Positions 7,354 through 14,606 of a stretch of DNA of 50,790 nucleotides are shown one piece after another. The stretch comes from JBBPZA01 sp038199375. Lineage in GTDB: Bacteria > Actinomycetota > Thermoleophilia > Solirubrobacterales > Solirubrobacteraceae. The translations under genes were made by a program, and so were the position numbers. The stretch covers positions 1 to 50,790 of the forward strand of contig JBBPZA010000122.1 of the NCBI GenBank assembly GCA_038199375.1. The letters are read 5' to 3'. The notes under the pieces are model-generated. The model saw only the letters and a list, made by a program, of their open reading frames with translations, had not been told where the DNA came from and did not search any database. Within the stretch, counting starts at the first letter, position 1. Each line of letters starts with the position of its first letter.

Positions 7354-7679
7354 AAGCCTGCTCCCATGCCGCCGCCGCTGGGCGTATGGCCGCTCTGCGG
7401 CCCGTGTTCCCGGATCTCCCTGCCGTCGAAGCCGATCTTCTTGGGGGAAGCGACCTCGTCGGGGGTCGCGTCGGGTGCGTGCTCGAACTGCTCCTCCTCG
7501 GGATCCGCCTCAGTACCGGGCGCCTTCGCGAGGGTTGCCTCCTGAGCGTCGCCCAAGGCGGGAAGCGGTGGCCGGGCTTCCCGTCCGTGCTCGTCCAAGA
7601 GCTCCGGACGCGGCCCGTTCGCTCCTACATGCGCTCGATCGAGCGGGCGGCGAAGGCGGTCGCGCAGACGATCGAGCAT
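7350..7679 (-). CDS. Small hypothetical protein translationally coupled to rny
   Basis: I do not recognise this 109-residue protein. Its ATG (7679-7677) is one base after the rny stop codon, the spacing of a coupled operon gene. The N-terminus is Arg-rich (MLDRLRDRLRRPLDRA), the middle acidic (TEADPEEEQFEHAPD), and the C-terminus Gly-rich and polar (GFDGREIREHGPQSG). No membrane segment or known motif is visible. Its end overlaps the DoxX gene by four bases, tail to tail. Codon-position composition was not computed, so it could be a spurious frame; the exact coupling is the main argument for it. Confidence 0.5.
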   Translation of the reverse strand: MLDRLRDRLRRPLDRAHVGANGPRPELLDEHGREARPPLPALGDAQEATLAKAPGTEADPEEEQFEHAPDATPDEVASPKKIGFDGREIREHGPQSGHTPSGGGMGAGF

Positions 7680-7680
7680 G

Positions 7681-9177
7681 CTATTTCGCGTACTCCGTCG
7701 CGCGCGACTCGCGGATGACGGTCACCTTGATCTGGCCGGGGTACTCGAGCTCCTTCTCGATCTCGCGGGCGATGGACTGGCTGAGCAGCACGGCGGTGTC
7801 GTCATCGACTTCCCCCGGCTCCACCATGACGCGGATCTCGCGGCCGGCCTGCATCGCGTAGACCTTCTCGACGCCGTCGTGTCGGGTTGCGATCGCCTCC
7901 AGTTCGCGCAGGCGCTTGACGTAGTGCTCGAGCGACTCGCCGCGCGCGCCCGGCCGCGCACCGGAAAGAGCGTCGGCAGTCTGGACGATCACCGCCTCGA
8001 TGGTCTGGGGCTCGACCTCGTTGTGGTGGGCCTCCATCGCGTGCGCGACCGCCTCGGGCTCGCCGTGGCGCCTGGCGAGCTCGGCGCCCACCAGCGCGTG
8101 AGGCCCCTCGACCTCATGGCTGACCGCCTTGCCGATGTCGTGCAGAAGCGCAGCCCGCCGCGCGGTTCGCGGAGAGGCGCCGAGCTCCTCGGCCATGAGC
8201 GCCCCCAGGTGGGCGCACTCGACCGAGTGGGCGAGCACATTCTGGCCGTAGCTGGTGCGGAAGCGCAGCCGACCGAGCACCCGGATCAGCTCGGCGTCGA
8301 GGCCCTGGACCTTGGCCTCGAAGGCCGCTTCCTCGCCGGCCTCGACGATGCGCTGGTCGAGCTGCGCCTTGGCCTGGCCGAACATCTCCTCGATGCGGGC
8401 GGGGTGGATGCGGCCGTCCTGGAGAAGCTTCTCGAGCGTGAGGCGGGCGACCTCCCGACGAACCCCGTCGAAGCCCGAGAGGACCACGGCGTGCGGCGTG
8501 TCGTCGATGATGAAGTCCACTCCGGTCAGATTCTCCAGCGCCCGGATGTTGCGGCCCTCCCGGCCGATGATCCGGCCCTTCATGTCGTCGGAGGAGAGCT
8601 GGACGACCGAGACGGACGTCTCCGCGGCGTGGCCGGCCGCAAGCCGCTGCATCACCACGCTGAGGATCGAGCGCACCCGGCGCTCGGCGTCTCGCTTGGT
8701 CTCCTCCTCAACCTGGCGAACGATCCGCGCACTGTCCTGCCGCGCGCCCTCCTCGACCTCCTTGAGGAGGACCTGCTTGGCCTGAGACGCGCTGAGATGC
8801 GCGATGCGCTCGAGCTCGCGCACATGCTCTCGCTTGCGCTGCTCGAGGGCCTGATGCTCGCGATCGAGCTCGCGCGACCGGTCCTGGAGCGCCTGATCGC
8901 GCCGAGCCAACTCGGTCAGCTTGACGTCCAGGGACTCCTCCTTCGAGAGCGCTCGCTCTTCGAGCCGGGCGATCTCCCCCCGGCGCTCGCGCAGCTCGAC
9001 CTCGACCGCGTCGCGGTCGGGCGCGGCCGCCACGATCGCCGGGGCGGTCGTCGGAGCCGTATCCGGTATGGGGGCGGGTGGGCCGCGGCGCGCCGCAGCC
9101 GGAGCCGAGCGGCGCATCAGCATGGCCGCGCCGACCAGGCCCACGGCCAGGAGTGCCGCCGCGATCACGATTGTCAT
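7681..9177 (-). CDS. rny: Ribonuclease Y
   Basis: RNase Y is the membrane-anchored endoribonuclease that starts mRNA decay in many Gram-positive bacteria. The 498-residue protein has an N-terminal transmembrane helix (TIVIAAALLAVGLVGAAMLM) and a long charged coiled coil to ~residue 170. A KH RNA-binding domain follows (GRIIGREGRNIRALENLTGVDFIIDDTP), then an HD domain with the metal-binding HDIGKA motif and HSVECAHLGALMAEELG upstream. Start ATG at 9177 has a strong Shine-Dalgarno (GGAGAGGA). A 16-bp perfect palindrome lies 25 bp upstream of the start. RNase J lies elsewhere in this window, so both decay enzymes are present. Confidence 0.95.
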   Translation of the reverse strand: MTIVIAAALLAVGLVGAAMLMRRSAPAAARRGPPAPIPDTAPTTAPAIVAAAPDRDAVEVELRERRGEIARLEERALSKEESLDVKLTELARRDQALQDRSRELDREHQALEQRKREHVRELERIAHLSASQAKQVLLKEVEEGARQDSARIVRQVEEETKRDAERRVRSILSVVMQRLAAGHAAETSVSVVQLSSDDMKGRIIGREGRNIRALENLTGVDFIIDDTPHAVVLSGFDGVRREVARLTLEKLLQDGRIHPARIEEMFGQAKAQLDQRIVEAGEEAAFEAKVQGLDAELIRVLGRLRFRTSYGQNVLAHSVECAHLGALMAEELGASPRTARRAALLHDIGKAVSHEVEGPHALVGAELARRHGEPEAVAHAMEAHHNEVEPQTIEAVIVQTADALSGARPGARGESLEHYVKRLRELEAIATRHDGVEKVYAMQAGREIRVMVEPGEVDDDTAVLLSQSIAREIEKELEYPGQIKVTVIRESRATEYAK

Positions 9178-9531
9178 GGTGTCCTCTCCTCACGGACCCG
9201 AATGACCGGGCCCGGTCAGCTCAATCCGGGTTCTGGTGCGACCGACCGGGCCGTGCGAGGGCACGTATGTGGATGACGGTGGCGGCAGGCAGCCGCCCAC
9301 CTTTCAAGCTGGGGCTGGGAGTGCTTGGGGTGTCGGTGGTGTTCGGGAAGCCGTAAGCGAGAAGGTGAGTCGTTCTGGAAGTGTCTTATTTGCTGGGAAA
9401 ACGAGCCCTCGCGGGCCCGGTCAATATCGCGTCGATCGATCATAGAACCGTAAGAGACCGCGCGCAAACGAACGCATGTTTCCCCGCCCGAGAGTAGGGT
9501 CCGCTCGGCCTAGCGATTAGGAGGTTCCAGC
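9178..9531. other. Divergent intergenic region between rny and a methyltransferase gene
   Basis: This stretch of 354 bp has no convincing gene. It holds a 16-bp palindrome near the rny side and a locally less GC-rich part (about 9362-9480). Next to the methyltransferase is a possible -10 TAGGGT at 9495-9500, then AGGAGGT before the GTG at 9532. Confidence 0.6.
9203..9218. promoter_or_regulatory. 16-bp perfect palindrome upstream of rny
   Basis: TGACCGGGCCCGGTCA reads the same on both strands and lies 25 bp before the rny start codon. Its length and position fit a dimeric repressor operator. A partial copy of the half-site (GACCGGGCC) occurs at about 9244-9252. The regulator is unknown. Confidence 0.4.
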
Positions 9532-10332
9532 GTGGACATCGGCGACTTCAAGGCCCGACAACGCAAGATGTGGGCGTCCGGGGACTTTCCCGATATCGCC
9601 CGCACGATCCGGTCGGCCGGCGAGAACCTCGCGGCAGCGGTCGGGATCCAGGGCGGGGAACGTCTCCTCGACGTCGCGACCGGCACCGGCAACGCAGCGA
9701 TCCCGGCTGCGCAGGCCGGCGCGGAGGTAGTGGGCCTCGACATCACCCCGGAGCTCTTCGAGGACGCACGACGACGCGCGGAGGAGGCGGGCGTCGAGGT
9801 CGAGTGGATCGAGGGCGACGCGGAGGCGCTGCCCTTCGAAGACGACAGCTTCGATCGGGTGACCTCCGCCTTCGGTGCGATGTTCGCGCCGCGCCATGAG
9901 ATTGCGGCGGCCGAGCTTGCCCGGGTGTGCCGGCCCGGGGGCGCCTTCGCCGTGTCGGCCTGGACCCCCCAGGGCCTGAACGGCCAGATGTTCGCGACGG
10001 TCGGCAAGCACCTCCCTCCCCCGTCCGGCTTGGCTGCGCCGGTGCTGTGGGGCCTCGAGGACCACGTCCGATCACTCTTCCCCGGGGTCGAACTCGAGCT
10101 CGAGCACCGGATGGTTGCGGTCGAGGCCGCGTCGACCGACGCGTGGGTCACCTACACCGAGCGCGTACTCGGTCCGATCCTCATGGCCAAGGCAGCGCTA
10201 GAGCCCGAGGGCCGCTGGGAGGCGCTGCGCGCCGATCTCGTCGACCTCTACGAGCGAAGCAACCAGGCATCGGACGGGAGCCTGCGAGCCGAGGCGGAGT
10301 ACCTCCGCACGGTGGGCCGCATGCCGGCCTGA
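9532..10332 (+). CDS. Class I SAM-dependent methyltransferase (UbiE-like)
   Basis: The 266-residue protein has a Rossmann-type methyltransferase core. Motif I is LLDVATGTGNAAI at ~45-57, the acidic end of strand 2 is VVGLDITPELFEDA, motif II lies at EGDAEALPFEDDSFDRV, and the post-core segment is ARVCRPGGAFAVSAW. The N-terminal KARQRKMWASGDFPDIA matches the family that includes UbiE/COQ5-like and small-molecule methyltransferases. The substrate cannot be told. Start GTG at 9532 is fixed by a textbook Shine-Dalgarno (AGGAGGT, about 6 nt). It is convergent with recX and only 8 bp separate them. Confidence 0.85.
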   Translation: MDIGDFKARQRKMWASGDFPDIARTIRSAGENLAAAVGIQGGERLLDVATGTGNAAIPAAQAGAEVVGLDITPELFEDARRRAEEAGVEVEWIEGDAEALPFEDDSFDRVTSAFGAMFAPRHEIAAAELARVCRPGGAFAVSAWTPQGLNGQMFATVGKHLPPPSGLAAPVLWGLEDHVRSLFPGVELELEHRMVAVEAASTDAWVTYTERVLGPILMAKAALEPEGRWEALRADLVDLYERSNQASDGSLRAEAEYLRTVGRMPA

Positions 10333-10340
10333 GCGAACGC

Positions 10341-10811
10341 CTACGCCGCTCCGCGCTCGTGGGCGCGGACGGCGTCGTGTGCGAGCTCGAGGTCATAGCC
10401 GCGGCGCACGAGAACTCCGAGGGCGCGCGAGCGGCCGCAATCGTCATCCGGCGGCTGGGGGAAGCGGCGGCGCAGGAGCGCGACGGCGGCTTCGAGCTCC
10501 CAACCCGACTCCTGGGCGGCGAGCGCCCCCTCGACGTGCTCCGGCGCGACGCCGGCGGCGAGCAGCTGACGCTCGATGCGCTCGGGTCCCCACGCGTCGA
10601 GACGTCGACGGTCCTCGGCGAAGCGGCGTGCATAGCGGGCGTCGTCGACATAGCCCTGCTCAGCCAGGACGGCGAGCGCCTCGTCGGCGATCTCCGGCTC
10701 GACGTCGCGCACCTGGAGGTGTCGACGGACCTCCACCTCGGTGCGGTCGCGGCGAGCCAGGGACCGGTAGGCGAACCCGAGCGCGCGGTCGAGCGGGCCC
10801 TCCACAGCCAT
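10341..10811 (-). CDS. recX: Recombination regulator RecX
   Basis: RecX is a small three-helix-repeat protein that binds inside the RecA filament groove and limits its extension. The 156-residue sequence has the family signature AYRSLARRDRTEVEVRRHL, then L-x-E-QGYVDDARYARRFAEDRRRLDAWGPERIERQL, and a weaker third repeat. It lies 68 bp downstream of recA on the same strand, the usual recA-recX order, so co-transcription is likely. The start ATG at 10811 is the first in frame after recA; the length is typical of actinobacterial RecX. Confidence 0.93.
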   Translation of the reverse strand: MAVEGPLDRALGFAYRSLARRDRTEVEVRRHLQVRDVEPEIADEALAVLAEQGYVDDARYARRFAEDRRRLDAWGPERIERQLLAAGVAPEHVEGALAAQESGWELEAAVALLRRRFPQPPDDDCGRSRALGVLVRRGYDLELAHDAVRAHERGAA

Positions 10812-10879
10812 GATTCAGATCGCCGGCGCCCTGGCGGCGAACCTGCAAGCGCCGGTCGAGGCGGATGCCGGCCCCAGCA

Positions 10880-13063
10880 TCACGCCGCGCGGCCCCCGAG
10901 GGCAGTCAGCTCGGTCGGGGGAAGCTCGCCGTCAGCGCTCTCGATGGGCGTCACGAGGTCGCGGTCGATGTCGAGCGCGTCGTAGACCTTGCCCTCGATC
11001 TCCTTGGCGACCTCGAGGTGCTCGTCGAGATAGGCCTTCGCGTTCGCCCGACCCTGGCCGATGCGCTCGTCCCCGTAGGAGAAGAACGAGCCCGACTTGG
11101 TGACGATCCCGTGCTCGATGCCGAGATCGAGGATGCACCCCGAGGTGGAGATTCCCCGCCCGAACTCGATGTCGAACTCGGCCTGGCGGAAGGGTGCGGC
11201 GACCTTGTTCTTGACCACCTTGACCCGCACGCGGTTGCCGACCGCCTCCGTACCGTCCTTGAGGGTCTCGATGCGCCGGATGTCCAAGCGCTGAGACGCG
11301 TAGAACTTCAGCGCCCGGCCGCCGGGCTGGGTCTCCGGCGAGTTGTGGACTACCACGTGATCGACGAGGTAGGTGTGGTTGCCCTCGATCTGAAGGTCGA
11401 AGCGGTCCCTCTTACGGGGCGTGGGCGGCTTGCGATACTTGCGAAGGACCCTCATAGGCACCGGCTGAAGGCGCGTCCGCGACTTGAGGCGAGTGCCGTT
11501 CAGGTGGGCGTCACTCGTGTCGGGCTCCCATTGGAATCGCCCACGGAAGTTGGGATGGAGCTTGTAGCCGAGCGAGGGATGGACGTAAGGCGCGATCTTC
11601 TCGTGGAAGTCACGCGCGCGCTCGCCGCTGAACAGCAGCTCGCGCTCGCGGACCGTCGGGCGACCCATTCCGAGCTCCTCGCAGCGCACGGCGAGCCGCT
11701 CTCGGTCATTGGTGCTCAGCGCTGGGCAGGCGATCGTCGCCTTTCCGTGCCCCCAGCGCTTGTAATGACCGCCGAACGTCCCGTCGTCGCAGTACCACGC
11801 CGCGATCGCCCGCTCGTCGAGCTGCTCGACCAACTCGTCGCTGACCGTCCGACCGCCGTTTACGGCGTAGACCGCCTCGTGCAGCCAAGCGAGCTGGTGC
11901 ATCGGAAGCGTGTCGAAGCCGATGCCGTTTCCGGTCCTGCCGATCGCGTTTGCAAAAGGCGCGAGCATCTCGCGCTTCCACTCGCAGTACTCACGCTGCC
12001 GCGTCCCATGACCGACCCGGAATGACGCGTTGTGCTTCGAGGCAAATCGCAGTGACCCATCGCCCAGGATGCTGCCGAGAATCAGCTTGAGCTGATCCTC
12101 GCGTAGGTCGTAGTGCTTGACCGCGACCAGGACCTCGTCTCCCTCGTCGATCTCGTCAGCAGGCTTCTCGCCCTCCGGCGTGAAGATGAGATGGTTTGGG
12201 GTGCAGGCGAACTTGCGCTTGCCCGAGCCGCCAGCGGCCGCGACCTCGAACTGCAGCCACTCGTCGGTCTTGCCGTTGTTGTAGTACTCGACGATCGGCC
12301 TGGGGGAAATCGCCCCGGTCCCCGGATCCATTGACAGGACCTTGACCGGCATGCGCTGGTTGACGATCTTGCCGATCTTCTCAGTGCTTCCGTCGGCGAG
12401 CACGACGCGAGCGTCGTAATGGAAGCAGCCGAACATTACGCCCACCTTTTCACGAATTTGATTGGTGAAAAGGCAGAGCGTTGAGGTGCGGTTGAGGTTT
12501 CCCGCCAGCTTGCGCATGGCCTGGGACATCATCCGCGCCTGGACGCCGACCGTCTGGTCGCCCATCTGGCCCTCGAGCTCGGCGCGGGGGGTGAGCGCCG
12601 CCACCGAGTCGATGGCCACCACGTCGACGGCGCTCGAGCGGATGAGCATGTCGGCGACCTCGAGCGCCTGCTCGCCGTAGTCGGGCTGGGAGACCAGCAG
12701 CTCGTCGATGTCGACCCCGATCCTCTGGGCGTAGAGCGGATCCATGGCGTGCTCGGCGTCGATGAAGGCGCACACCCCACCGAGCTTCTGCGCCTCGGCG
12801 AGCATGTGGTAGATCAGCGTCGTCTTGCCCGAGGACTCTGGGCCGAAGATCTCGACCATCCGCCCGCGCGGCACACCGCCGATGCCAAGCGCGAGGTCGA
12901 GCGACAGGGCGCCGGTCGGAATGGCGTCCACCCGCACCTGGGCGCCCGGGTCGCCCATGCGCATGACCGTCCCCTTGCCGAACTCGCGCTCGATCTGGGT
13001 GAGCGCACCCTGCAGTGCAGCATCACGTGCCTTCGCCGTCTTGTCCTGATTCGTCGTCGCCAT
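10880..13063 (-). CDS. recA: Recombinase RecA with an in-frame intein
   Basis: RecA forms the ATP-dependent filament on single-stranded DNA that drives strand exchange and SOS co-protease activity. The 727-residue precursor contains Walker A GPESSGKT (74-81), IDAEHAMDP, Walker B VVAIDS, then loop L2 entered at NQIREKVGVMFG. Here a 362-residue intein interrupts residues 213-574; the sequence resumes at SPETQPGGRALKFYAS. Spliced RecA would have 365 residues, normal for actinobacteria. The frame is open back to 13234, but ATG at 13063 has AGGAAG upstream and gives the standard MATTNQDK start. recX follows. Function depends on protein splicing, because the break is in a DNA-binding loop. Confidence 0.97.
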   Translation of the reverse strand: MATTNQDKTAKARDAALQGALTQIEREFGKGTVMRMGDPGAQVRVDAIPTGALSLDLALGIGGVPRGRMVEIFGPESSGKTTLIYHMLAEAQKLGGVCAFIDAEHAMDPLYAQRIGVDIDELLVSQPDYGEQALEVADMLIRSSAVDVVAIDSVAALTPRAELEGQMGDQTVGVQARMMSQAMRKLAGNLNRTSTLCLFTNQIREKVGVMFGCFHYDARVVLADGSTEKIGKIVNQRMPVKVLSMDPGTGAISPRPIVEYYNNGKTDEWLQFEVAAAGGSGKRKFACTPNHLIFTPEGEKPADEIDEGDEVLVAVKHYDLREDQLKLILGSILGDGSLRFASKHNASFRVGHGTRQREYCEWKREMLAPFANAIGRTGNGIGFDTLPMHQLAWLHEAVYAVNGGRTVSDELVEQLDERAIAAWYCDDGTFGGHYKRWGHGKATIACPALSTNDRERLAVRCEELGMGRPTVRERELLFSGERARDFHEKIAPYVHPSLGYKLHPNFRGRFQWEPDTSDAHLNGTRLKSRTRLQPVPMRVLRKYRKPPTPRKRDRFDLQIEGNHTYLVDHVVVHNSPETQPGGRALKFYASQRLDIRRIETLKDGTEAVGNRVRVKVVKNKVAAPFRQAEFDIEFGRGISTSGCILDLGIEHGIVTKSGSFFSYGDERIGQGRANAKAYLDEHLEVAKEIEGKVYDALDIDRDLVTPIESADGELPPTELTALGGRAA
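11342..12427 (-). other. RecA intein with LAGLIDADG homing endonuclease
   Basis: The 362-residue intein starts at Cys (CFHYDARVVLADGSTEKIGK) and ends YLVDHVVVHN before Ser+1. Splicing block B is ACTPNHLIFTPEG. Endonuclease motifs are ILGSILGDGSL (Asp near intein residue 123) and AAWYCDDGTFG (Asp near 215), both with acidic residues intact, so the homing activity may be functional. It sits between FG and SPET of loop L2. From memory this is the position used by the Mycobacterium leprae RecA intein and differs from that of M. tuberculosis. It lies on the same strand and in frame; the splice junctions were placed by codon count. Confidence 0.93.
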
Positions 13064-13143
13064 GGCTTCCTCGCAGTCTCTTCGTCGAGTCCAGCACGGT
13101 AGGTCGACGTGCGGACGGAACCCGACCCTAGGGACGTGTGGAT

Positions 13144-13172
13144 GGCGAAACTGCGACGAACCGCGACGAAAG
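13144..13172. repeat. 10-bp phased repeats upstream of recA
   Basis: CGACGAA occurs at 13154-13160 and again at 13164-13170, preceded by a related GCGAAA at 13145-13150, so copies recur on one face of the helix. They lie about 80-110 bp upstream of the recA start. No GAACNNNNGTTC SOS motif was seen in 13064-13267. The repeats are a candidate activator site; the evidence is only the pattern. Confidence 0.35.
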
Positions 13173-13267
13173 ACGCGCGAAGCTGTGACGTCAGTCGCCG
13201 GCGTAGCCGGGACAAACGGGCGTGAGCCGACCAACGGGCCGGCCGGTGGTCACGAAAGGAGCCGGTA

Positions 13268-14416
13268 CTAGGGCGACGCGGGCCGGTCCGGGCGCTCGCC
13301 GAGGGTGACCGTGACGGTCTTGCGCTTGTCGTCGCGCAGAACCTCCACCCGGGTCTCGTCGCCCGGCTTGAGCTCTTCGATCCGGTCGGCGACGTCGCCG
13401 GGGTTCTTTATCGCCTCGCCGTTGACGGCCAGGAGAATGTCGCCGTCGCGCCCGGTCGGGCCGGCCGGACGGATGCCGGCGCGCTCGGCGGGCCCGCCGT
13501 CGACCGTCGAGGTCACGATTGCTCCGTCCTTGACGGGAAGGTCGAAGCGGCGGGCGATGTCCTCGGTCACGTCGGCGGTCGAGACGCCGAGGTAGGGCCG
13601 CTTGATCTTCCCGTCGCGCTCGAGCGCCGGGACGACCTGCTTGGCCGTGTTGATGGGGATCGCGAACCCGACGCCGCTGTTGGCGCGCGCACCGCTGGAG
13701 GCGATCTGGGCGTTGATGCCGATGACCCGGCCGCGCGCGTCGAGCAGCGGGCCGCCCGAGTTGCCGGGATTGATCGCGGCGTCGGTCTGGACGACGTCGT
13801 CGATCGCGAAGCCGTTGGGCGACTCGACCTGGCGCTTGAGCGCGGAGACGACTCCGGTCGTCAGCGATCCCTCGAGGCCGAAGGGGCTGCCGATGGCGAT
13901 CGTCGGCTCGCCCACCCGCAGCTTGCCCGAGTTGCCCAGCGCCAGCGGCTTCACGCCGCCCTTGACGTCGCCGGGGTCGACCTTGAGCAGGGCGATGTCG
14001 GTCGAGGGATCGGAGCCCAGGACCTTCGCGGGAATCGGCTCCTGGCCGGCGCCGAGCCGCACACGCACCTGGTTTGCTCCTTCCACGACGTGCTGGTTGG
14101 TGACGACCCGACCCCGCTCGTCGATGAAGAAGCCCGAGCCCGTGCCCTCCTCGACGCCGCCCAGCGGCCCCGCCGCGTTGGCGCGCGACTCGACCTGCAC
14201 GACGCCCTTGGAGACCTGCGCGTAGATGTCGGCCACGCTCGCGTCGGCCGGCAGGGGGGCGGATGGAGACGCCAGTGAGCCGTTCGCGCCGCTGGCACCC
14301 TTGGAACCGCTGTCGTCACGATCGAAGACGCCGACGACGGCCAGAGCGATGACGGCGAGCAACGCGACGGCGAGGAAGCCCGAGAGGGCGGCGAAGGGCG
14401 TGCGCTTGGAGGACAT
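13268..14416 (-). CDS. HtrA/DegP-like trypsin-like serine protease with PDZ domain
   Basis: The protein is a membrane-anchored extracytoplasmic protease for damaged proteins. In 382 residues there is an N-terminal transmembrane segment (~8-31) and a Ser/Gly/Ala linker. The trypsin-like domain has the triad His109 (VVTNQHVVEG), Asp140 (DPSTDIALLKV) and Ser220 (INPGNSGGPLL). A C-terminal PDZ domain follows (YLGVSTADV, GPAERAGIRP, DGDILLAVNGEAI). Start ATG at 14416 is preceded by TACCCT and 7 bases, again a leaderless arrangement; the frame remains open upstream to 14494 without a better signal. It lies between recA and cinA, separated by 190-204 bp on each side, so it is probably transcribed on its own. 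Confidence 0.93.
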   Translation of the reverse strand: MSSKRTPFAALSGFLAVALLAVIALAVVGVFDRDDSGSKGASGANGSLASPSAPLPADASVADIYAQVSKGVVQVESRANAAGPLGGVEEGTGSGFFIDERGRVVTNQHVVEGANQVRVRLGAGQEPIPAKVLGSDPSTDIALLKVDPGDVKGGVKPLALGNSGKLRVGEPTIAIGSPFGLEGSLTTGVVSALKRQVESPNGFAIDDVVQTDAAINPGNSGGPLLDARGRVIGINAQIASSGARANSGVGFAIPINTAKQVVPALERDGKIKRPYLGVSTADVTEDIARRFDLPVKDGAIVTSTVDGGPAERAGIRPAGPTGRDGDILLAVNGEAIKNPGDVADRIEELKPGDETRVEVLRDDKRKTVTVTLGERPDRPASP

Positions 14417-14423
14417 GAGGGCC

Positions 14424-14429
14424 AGGGTA
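14424..14429 (-). promoter_or_regulatory. -10 element of a probable leaderless htrA-like gene
   Basis: On the minus strand TACCCT is followed by seven bases and the ATG at 14416. There is no Shine-Dalgarno. The spacing matches the other TANNNT-N6/8-start sites in this window. Confidence 0.4.
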
Positions 14430-14606
14430 GGAGGCCGGCGTAAGGGCTCGTTAATTAAGCGCGCCCCGGCGTTCCCGGAGCTCGCCGACGGCACGGGTTG
14501 TACAGCAGGCTGGCCGGCGTCACCGGAGCGGCGCTCCGCGGAGCCTGGCCAACCGGCTGAGCTTGGGCCTCGGAGCGGCCGGCGCGCCGCCGATCGCGGT
14601 GCGCGG

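Noticed and set aside
7678..9276. 532-codon plus-strand frame opposite rny
   Set aside because: It is exactly antisense to a well-supported RNase Y gene and shows no recognisable domain.
9216..9467. 83-codon minus-strand frame in the rny/methyltransferase gap
   Set aside because: No Shine-Dalgarno, no motif, His/Pro/Arg-rich translation, and it would overlap the palindrome and promoter region of rny.
13197..13209. Small hairpin CCGGC-gta-GCCGG downstream of the htrA-like gene as a terminator
   Set aside because: Five base pairs with no U-run on the minus strand; too weak to call at this G+C.
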